64,000 nt of DNA, from the NCBI RefSeq assembly GCF_029227915.1, contig NC_079875.1, positions 5,022,001 through 5,086,000 of the forward strand, given 5' to 3'. The notes beneath the pieces were generated by a model. It was not told where the DNA came from, searched no databases, and was given only the letters and a program-made list of their open reading frames with translations. The stretch comes from Hydractinia symbiolongicarpus (lineage: Eukaryota > Cnidaria > Hydrozoa > Anthoathecata > Hydractiniidae). Below are positions 56,802-64,000 of the stretch, one piece after another; position 1 is the stretch's first letter, and each line of letters begins with the position of its first letter. The translations under genes were made by a program, and so were the position numbers.

Positions 56802-59236
56802 ATGTTGACTGTAAAAGGAAAGATAGTATTCTCTGGAGGGGCACCAGAGTCGATTCCAAACAATTCTACGTTGACTGTGAAGTTTCAAGACACGAACAGA
56901 ATGGATGCTCCTGCAATTAATTTAGGAACATGTGTTAAAAGTATTCAAGGTTATAAAAAGGGCACAGATCTCTCCTTTGAAATTGTAAATGCTAAAAAGC
57001 CAGACTTCGGAATGGATGGATCAGTATGTAATTAGCCAGTTTTATTTATTAATATTATTTTCTACTTAGCCGTTGCTATACCTTTATTTTATTTCTTTGG
57101 TTTAGTCATTGCTTGATTTTTGTTTTTTCTTAAAATCAACAATGGCTAAAAATATCCATAGTTTTTAGATCCTGAAAATGCAAATGCATTCACGATACAT
57201 CTCTAAATTGTCGCTGGTCAGAGTTGTATTAAACAGTCAGGGATAACTGAAATAATTAGGCTATGATTATCTACTTAGTCTACAATGTAGCCTATTTGGA
57301 GGCAATTTATCTCTCCTAATTAGGTTATCAACATGCTTTTTGCCGTATCGTTGTTCTTTTGCATAGTCATAACGATTTTATTAGCTAAAAACATTCTACA
57401 GAACCTCCTATTGATAACCCAAATGTATTTTTCTTTATTATTTGCGCTGTCAGAAGATATAACGTTTAGTTTGTCTTGATTAAGAATGCATGCACTGTGT
57501 TACAGCTTCTTTGTTTTATGGCCACAGTTGCTTCTGGAAAAGGGTTATATAAATTTCCTGTACACATATTTTCAACATGTACATAGCCTAAATAAACTAT
57601 TTCTAGTCTAATTAGGTGATCCAAGGACTTTTGACGTATAATCTTTGGTCCTGTAAAGCAAACTATAAATCATTTTGCTCGAACGAAGATGACAATGATT
57701 GGCGATCTACCTGATCATTTAATTCCAGTTTGCACCCTCTAACTTCCACAAAAGACAAATTTTCGAGGCTTTCTTTATTACTCTATGCAAATTAGAATTA
57801 AATGATCAAGTAGATGACCAATTTTGTCACTTTTTTGCAATGGGATTTCTTAATTTTAAGTATTTTATCGTGCTTTTAAGTACTCCCAAGTCAAATATTT
57901 ACGGATGATTCAAAGTTTAAAAGAAGTTTGATTTTTTGTAAGAATTTAGTTGTACATAGAGACTGATGATGTAAATAAAAAAAGCTTCTCTTATATTTTA
58001 TTTTTTTATTTTTTTATCGTCTATGCTTGGTATTTTCTATTTAAATTGTGATTATATTTTTTTCCTCACTAATAAAGTAGTCTTGTTAATCCTGTTCATT
58101 AAATAAATAATTACTTACTTGATGTATGGTGGTCAACAGACTCTGAAGAAATGCACCAAAGGTATTTTGGAAAATTCCGATTTTACGCTAAGAAAACATA
58201 TAAACATGGTGAAATCACCTATGAAATCCAGAAATTTGCTACCTAACGATGAACTTTTAAGCATGATGTCCTAATACTAAACCATTACTAGGTAACACAG
58301 TTGTCGAGGAGTTCCTAACCAGTGAGAAGTTGCAAATGTTCGAGTTTTGTATAAATAAAAAAAAGTTAAGTTAAAAAGTTGAAGTTATTTCCTTGGTGCC
58401 AGGCAACAAGAAATACCAACAGAAGAATTCTAACAACTTCTTGAACAGGCCTTAAAAAGGCTGTAATATATAAGCATTCCCAAATCTGTGTAAAACTGTT
58501 TCTTGTTTCAATTTTTTATATAGCATATCATGCTTTCTATCTTAGGTCAGGTTGATATTGCAGGACAAAACTTGTGTTTGCATGTGTTTACAAACAAAAA
58601 AGTTAGAAATTCTGTTGATGCTGTTTTGATGATTGACATGTGATTGAATTGAATGACCAATTGCATGCACTATATTTTATATGTAATAATGGATGAAAGC
58701 AAACCTAGCTTGTGTAGGGGAGATAATGCTAAAATAAGAAAATGGGATGATAAAGGTTATGAATAATAAAAAATCTCAGCCATCTATAAAAAATAGGTTT
58801 CTGTATAGTCACCCATGCTGAATGCATTTTTCTATAATGTGTTTGGTCACTAGCGTGTAAACAGTTTATGAAAAAATCCCCGCTATAGCTGTTACGTTTA
58901 TCTTGTTGATTTGCGTTTTTTCTCATCCGCCTGTCTAGCCTGTAAAGTAGTATATGTATTGCACAATTGCCTAAAATACATATCCTTTATTGTAGGTTTT
59001 CCTTTTTTCTTGTAATTATTGTTAAAAGTCAAATTTCGACAAAAGAAACTTTAAACTTTCAAATTTACAATGATTTTTTCTTGTAGATAAGTGCTGTCTT
59101 AAATATTGGATGGGTTCCTTCTGGCGATGAATGGGTTCGACAAGGTGATTACTTGAATGACACTCATCATACTGTACGAATGGAGGATTATAAAACAGTA
59201 TACAATTGTCAGGTAGAAGTCATTCATTACAATTGA
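56802..59236 (+). CDS. YbaY/YscW-like small beta-domain protein (2 exons)
   Basis: Exons 56802-57023 and 59087-59236, phase 0 junction (TCA|GTATGT, TTGTAG|ATA), 123 residues. The first exon reads LTVKGKIVFSGGAPESIPNN, STLTVKFQDTNRMDAPAINL; the second ISAVLNIGWVPSGDEWVRQG and DYLNDTHHTV. The pattern (small G, then strand, P-x-N/S-T-L-x-V-x-x-D, then DAPA) matches the YbaY/YscW lipoprotein-type domain best known from bacteria. Here it has no signal peptide or lipobox, so it is probably cytosolic. Function unknown. Start chosen at the first ATG before the domain; an earlier exon is possible. It is divergent from the TRAF-like gene, 1.26 kb apart. Confidence 0.8.
57024..59086 (+). other. Intron of the YbaY-like gene
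   Basis: 2.06 kb, AT-rich, GTATGT donor and TTGTAG acceptor. No coding content seen. The segments at 57640-57780 and near 53940-54050 share phrases (CCAAGGACTTTTGA / CCAAAGACTATTGA, GCAAATTATAAA-like), suggesting a repeat. Confidence 0.5.
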
Positions 59237-61423
59237 GGTAATGCTGGATACAAAATAAGAAAAAGAAACGTCAAAAATAGTTTTATTAATGTTAATTTTT
59301 GGTAATAATATTTTTTTAGATCTTACTTTATTCACTTAGTCTTGCATGTGTGTTTACAAACTTTGAAATATAAAAAAAACTGGAAATATTAAAGAATTTG
59401 ACTGCCACCCAGTTATGAGTAAAATAATTAATCTTGAAGGAGATCTTGACAATAGCAAATATTACTTTCTCGAAAAAATTGAAAAGAACAATGATGATTT
59501 TTTTGCTATTTATATTTATACATTATCTCTATATTTTTATGTATGAAATGTATTTTTGTATTATATATCACGCATATACTTGACAAATAATGTAATAATT
59601 TGTTAATATAATATTTGGTGTTTATTATATATACAGTTGACCCTAGAAAACTCTGTCTTTGGACCCTTATTTCTAGTGTTGTGGTAAGTCTTTGAAAAAC
59701 TACACTGCGCTAATTTCTCCTTTCCCTTAACTTTTTTCAAAAGATACTAAAAAGCATTCACACCTTTGATAATTTATATTCTAGCTGAAAAAAAATGAGA
59801 AAACTCGAGGTCTCTGAGAGCAAAATCAAAGGGTCCGACAGAGTTGTTCAACTGAGCTATTTGTGTTTTTGGCAAACTTTTTTTCTGTAATGAAGTTCCT
59901 AAAAGACCAAGGGTTCAAGCTGAGAATTTGAGCTACAAATAATAAGAATTATGATTATTAAAGTTTTCAAGAATCAACTGTATTTTGTATTTTTAATCTT
60001 GCATGCAATGATTGTCTTTTTTGTAATCACATGTTGCTGTTCACTGAAATTAATTATAAACATTACAAACGAGAATTAAAATTTTAATGCATCCACACAT
60101 TACTTTTTGGCGGCATTTGCTTGAGTAAAGACATATTCATTATTAATCTTTTTATAGATCCTGTGTAAGTACCCTTCATCCTGCTAGTAAACAAAAGATC
60201 GGGAGCAGATCATCTAACAGCTACTCACTTTTTATAAGAAGCTGTAATGTGGACGTAGACAAAAAAAAAACGCTGCGTTGGGGCTGCTAAACTGTTTCGT
60301 AAGAGCTTTTCAGTTTCTGCGAATGCTTAAAAAATCCCTGAATCTCCTTTGAGCGGAGAAATTTCTGTGCTTAGAATTTATTTTTAACATATATTTGACT
60401 TTTCGCGAAATTAAATCCACGCTAAATTTAGCAAAAATCGAATTTTAGCTAAACGCTATATTAGATATCACCATATTTATAAAAGTTTTCAAAAACACCC
60501 CCGATAATTTATAATCTTTATAGTAATTTTTTATGAGTGGCATTTTTTTAACGAAGCAACTGAACAACATTTTCGTACATCATAGGAATACCTACACGTG
60601 CACATGATTCGAATGTTAGAACTTTACACGTGCACATGATTCGAATGTTAGAACCTTACATGTGCACATGATTCGAATGTTAGAACTTTGCAAGTGCACA
60701 TGATTCGAATGTTAGAACTTTGCAAGTGCACATGATTCGAATGTTAGAACTTTACACGTGCACATGATTCGAATGTTAGAACTTTACATGTGCACATGAT
60801 TCGAATGTTAGAACTTTGCAAGTGCACATGATTTGAATGTTAGAACTTTACACGTGCACATGATTCGAATGTTAGAACTTTACATGTGCACATGATTCGA
60901 ATGTTAGAACTTTACGAAACAGTGCAATAGGATCCTTATTAAACTTGTAATGATAATAGAATAATTACCTAACGAAAATAAAGCTTAGCAACAATTAAAA
61001 CGCGATTGCTAAATATTTTGCAAATGTATGAATTTATATACGATTATGTGTAGAAAAAAAACAACTAAAGCTCCTATTATTTCTGTTAATTTACCATAAC
61101 AAACTTGCTGATATTATAAATAGCATTCCATCAAGATGGTTTCAGAACGTGACCTAACGTACAATAGCTTTTTTCTGCGTACAGTCCTTGAACAGAAAGA
61201 TCTCTTGCCGTGTCATATCAATTCATCAGTTCTAAATATGGCGATATATATTTTATAAGCAACTTGAATTATGACTTGACATTGCTCAAAAGTTGCCTTT
61301 AAATTGACAGAAAAGTTGTTTGCGTCAATCTTTGCATGATACGCACACATTATTAGGAAAGAAAATAAGGGGAAAGAAATAAATGTGGTACTTAAGGTCA
61401 TACTTTTTGTCTTTCAAAGAGTA
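59237..61423. other. Downstream flank, no gene
   Basis: Only the 32-bp minisatellite at 60598-60914 stands out. The rest is AT-rich without recognisable coding content. Confidence 0.55.
60598..60914 (+). repeat. 32-bp minisatellite, ten copies
   Basis: The unit is GTGCACATGATTCGAATGTT then AGAACTTTACAC, starting every 32 bp from 60598 to 60886. The joint varies among CACGTGCAC, CATGTGCAC and CAAGTGCAC. Each unit contains the palindromes GTGCAC and TTCGAA, and some contain an E-box CACGTG. Confidence 0.95.
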
Positions 61424-61804
61424 CCTTATAGGTGAAAAATCCGTCGGTAAAAAGTGACGAATTTTTGCCTTGGTGACGAACATATTTAATCGACAAAATT
61501 TTTCAACGACGAAATTTTTTACCGACGAATATTTTTAACCGAGGAATTACTTGGGTTTTTTTTGACAGTAATTTCTAACTTTAGTTTAAAGACACCTTAC
61601 GGCTTCCATTCTTGATAATAATTACAGTAACGGACACCTCTAATTAACGGACAAATCTTTTTCACGAGAGACAGAAATTTTTGCACCATAGTTGTCTGCT
61701 ATTTAGAGAGACTACTGCATTGGAAAATAAGTAGAATGCGTTTGAAAGTATTTATAGTTTACTGCTATACACTGTATCAATATACAATGTACATGTCAAT
61801 CATC

Positions 61805-62050
61805 TCTTTAATAATAGCCGTATTCCGTCTGTCTGTCCGCGAAAACCGCATCCTGTTACAGAAACACGAAATGCGATATATAAAGGACGGGCGACTCCGT
61901 GAATTTTTTCACGGGTTAACGACTAGTCTATATTATAATACCCGTCGTCTGTCTGTGTGTCACGCAAAATGGTAGCCGCAGGAGCGAGACACATGAAATG
62001 CGGTAAATAAAGGACAGGCAAAACCGTGGATTTATCACAGACTAGTTTCT
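61805..62050 (+). repeat. Dispersed repeat (CCCGTGGA family), two modules
   Basis: Two copies in tandem: GTCTGTCTGTCCGCG…AAATGCGATATATAAAGGACG, then GTCGTCTGTCTGTGTGTCACG…AAATGCGGTAAATAAAGGAC. Both are followed by CCGTG and CTAGT. It is nested inside the decayed transposon at 61424-63648 and is an inverted relative of 14340-14500. Confidence 0.7.
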
Positions 62051-62372
62051 GATTATTACTGCTACATACTGTATCAATATACAATATACATGTCAATCAT
62101 TTTTACTCGTTTCTGAGAGAATGGGTTTTCACTTTTTGATTTAACAGCCTCTGTGATTCCTCCTTTGTCAAATCTTAATAGATTAACCCTACCCTTTAAA
62201 AATATCCATCACAATTGATAAATACTGCTCACTTGGGTATCCAAGCTCTTCTTTTTTGGAATTGAGATAAGGTTAAAATTATCGTCTTGAATAAGCTAAC
62301 GCATTTCTCATAATTGGGCCAATGATTTGGCGTAAAGGTAACATGGAAGCATTTAGGAAAAACGAACTTAGG

Positions 62373-62627
62373 TTAACTACGTTTGGTTTTACCACTATAG
62401 ATAAGTTGGATAGGCAAAAACGAACCTGATGCAGTAACCGTAAAATTTGCAGTTATTTGTCTTTTATCATCGACCCCTTTGATTGGAACTGTCAATGGGT
62501 TGATTAATTTTCTTTTTCTGCTTGTAAGTTTTTTTCCATCCATTGACTGTTGTTCTCTTGAGCGAATATTTTGTACACATTTTTGCAAAACGATCGATGG
62601 CTGATTTAAAGCATATCTGCCAACCAT
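62373..62627 (-). pseudogene. Pogo-like transposase fragment
   Basis: About 84 codons. VDDKRQITANFTVTASGSFL followed by PIQLIYSGKTKRS aligns with the catalytic core of the intact transposase at 10467 (DKRCLTGTFIITLDGSFLP, MQLIYGGKT). The upstream and downstream parts, including the second and third catalytic Asp, are missing or not readable. Confidence 0.8.
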
Positions 62628-63023
62628 GGATTAAAGCTATCTGCCAAGCACTTCCTTTTTTTCGATGGAACGTAACTTTATTTTACAGTTGACTTTGTAG
62701 CATGTTTCTTTACTTCCCTTTCAACGCACTGGATCTCAATTACATCTTTGATGTTTCAAGCAGATTGAAAAAAGACGTAGATCTTTTTGGCTAGTTAAAG
62801 TTTTATTATTGGAATCTTTATTTTTAAGGTAGCATCGTAAATTTGTTTTTGAAGCCATGACTGCCTTACAAATTTGCAATAAATTTTTTTTAAAACATTC
62901 GAATTTGTCAATGAATCATTTTTCAAAAACATTTGAATTTGTCAATGAAGACATTCCAATTTTCAAAACAAACATACGACATTTCACAACGTCTGCAAGG
63001 AACTCAATTGGTTTAATTTAAAT

Positions 63024-63465
63024 TTGATTTACTTCAAAGCTATTATCGCTTTACGTGGATATTATGTTTATAAAGAAACATCATGGTCAAACGCGAAAAT
63101 TAAAGAAGAAGTCAAAGTAGGATTGGAAACAAATATAACATCATTATCAACAGACGCGTGCGCCATAAAGACAAGGTATCCTTATTTTAACGACTGGAAA
63201 ACAGTCGGGCACATTCCGCGACAAAAATTTCTTGTTACGTGCATTTTTACAACTCTAAAGTCCTTAAAGTACAAACGTTGAGAATTATGATAATAAGGAT
63301 AAGGACGATAATTAAGTCATTATGATCGATGAGTCAGAAAAGACTGACAGTCAAAGTATGGAAAGTCAAGAACCAAAAAGTCGAGAAAAGGAAACAGAAC
63401 TGCAGTCGAGCGAAATTGATTTGCAAATAAATGAGGACACAGCAGTTAAAATTATTATAGACTGA
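63024..63465 (+). pseudogene. HIRAN accessory gene, broken copy
   Basis: The first open part (63024-63281) reads FKAIIALRGYYVYKETSW, then ETNI…DACAIKT and TVGHIPR, matching the HIRAN pattern of the intact copy at 12663. It then hits a stop. A second open part (63322-63465) is acidic/polar and ends VKIIID, paralleling the LEIINID tail of the intact protein. No PIP box is visible in the surviving tail. Confidence 0.7.
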
Positions 63466-64000
63466 TGTATTTTATGGTATTTTATGTTCATTAAAAGCAT
63501 CAATTAAGCCAACTACAACAAAATAGGGATATAAAAAACGTTTTCTAAATTTATTCTGAGAAACTGCCATGGCAAAAACATCCTCAGTGAAAAGTGACGA
63601 ATTTTTTACCGACGAATTTTCTTACAGACGGATTATACACCGATAAGGTATTGCCGAGAGTACCGCAGAGCAGAGGGTTTGTTAATTACCTCAAGCTTAT
63701 AAAGCGCCATCTTTATTTTTAAGATATCTTAAACGTAACTTCTTCGAAGTTTTTGTGTTTTCAAATTGGCAGAAATTTATGCTTCCATACCATCTTCAGT
63801 CCACAAAGATTCAGTATCAACACAGCCAATGTAAACATAAATGTTCTCACAATAATCATCCGTGTAAAATTTTTTACAGACTGTGTGTGTATTCAAAATT
63901 GCTTACTGTCGCCTTGGCTTAAACATCCCAGAAAAAGAACCTTATATGATACTATCGGTATATGTAATATACATATATATACGTATATGTTTGACCTATA

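Larger units (their letters stand above)
61424..63648. mobile_element. Decayed second transposon of the same two-gene type
   Basis: Ends flanked by TA, with imperfect inverted repeats: CCTTATAGGTGAAAAATCCG on the left and its near complement (…GGATTATACACCGATAAGG) on the right. Subterminal repeats are CGACGAATTTTT-like instead of the TTTTGGCGG of the first element. It contains a transposase fragment on - (62373-62627) and a HIRAN fragment on + (63024-63281), in the same divergent layout as 10153-13629. A dispersed repeat has inserted at about 61800-62050. Total 2.2 kb; not autonomous. Confidence 0.75.

Overview
The window is animal genomic DNA: AT-rich, intron-split genes with GT/AG junctions, and many transposon remnants. 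The alpha-2-macroglobulin (A2M) and TRAF genes, Penelope-like retroelements, a Harbinger fragment and tRNA-derived SINE-like copies point to an invertebrate metazoan. I favour a cnidarian, probably medusozoan, from the character of the repeats. That is inference, because the window has no species marker.

Layout. 1-6.7 kb: no recognisable gene; a Harbinger fragment, perfect hairpins and SINE-like copies. 6.71-41.26 kb (+): one A2M-type thioester protease-trap gene, which I resolved into 27 constitutive-order exons (about 1539 residues). All junction phases agree from the signal-peptide exon to the C-terminal stop. Its intron 1 carries an intact 3.48-kb pogo-like DNA transposon (10,153-13,629) with two divergent genes: a DDD transposase and a small HIRAN-domain protein that has a PCNA-binding (PIP) box. 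Intron 7 carries a dead Penelope-like element. 44.75-55.55 kb (-): a TRAF-type RING / zinc-finger / coiled-coil gene in seven exons, convergent with the A2M gene. 56.80-59.24 kb (+): a two-exon gene for a 123-residue YbaY/YscW-like beta-domain protein, divergent from the TRAF gene. 59.2-64 kb: a 32-bp minisatellite, then a decayed second transposon (61,424-63,648) with the same divergent transposase plus HIRAN layout.

The strongest finding is inside the A2M gene. The exon encoding the start of the protease bait region exists in four intact alternative versions (25,453; 28,300; 30,918; 32,783) plus one decayed version (26,847). All intact versions begin in phase 0 and end in phase 1, and the next exon is common, so exactly one can be used per mRNA without a frameshift. 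Three copies share a nearly identical 5' half but have unrelated 3' halves, which is where the bait differs. This is a built-in way to make several protease-trap specificities from one gene, comparable to the alternative central exons known in insect Tep2.

The second finding is the transposon. Its subterminal arrays repeat TTTTGGCGGGAA, which matches an E2F-type site. Its accessory protein combines HIRAN, an NLS, a PIP box and a SUMO-interaction-like tail, and the transposase ends in a similar acidic hydrophobic tail. Together these suggest an element coupled to host DNA replication.
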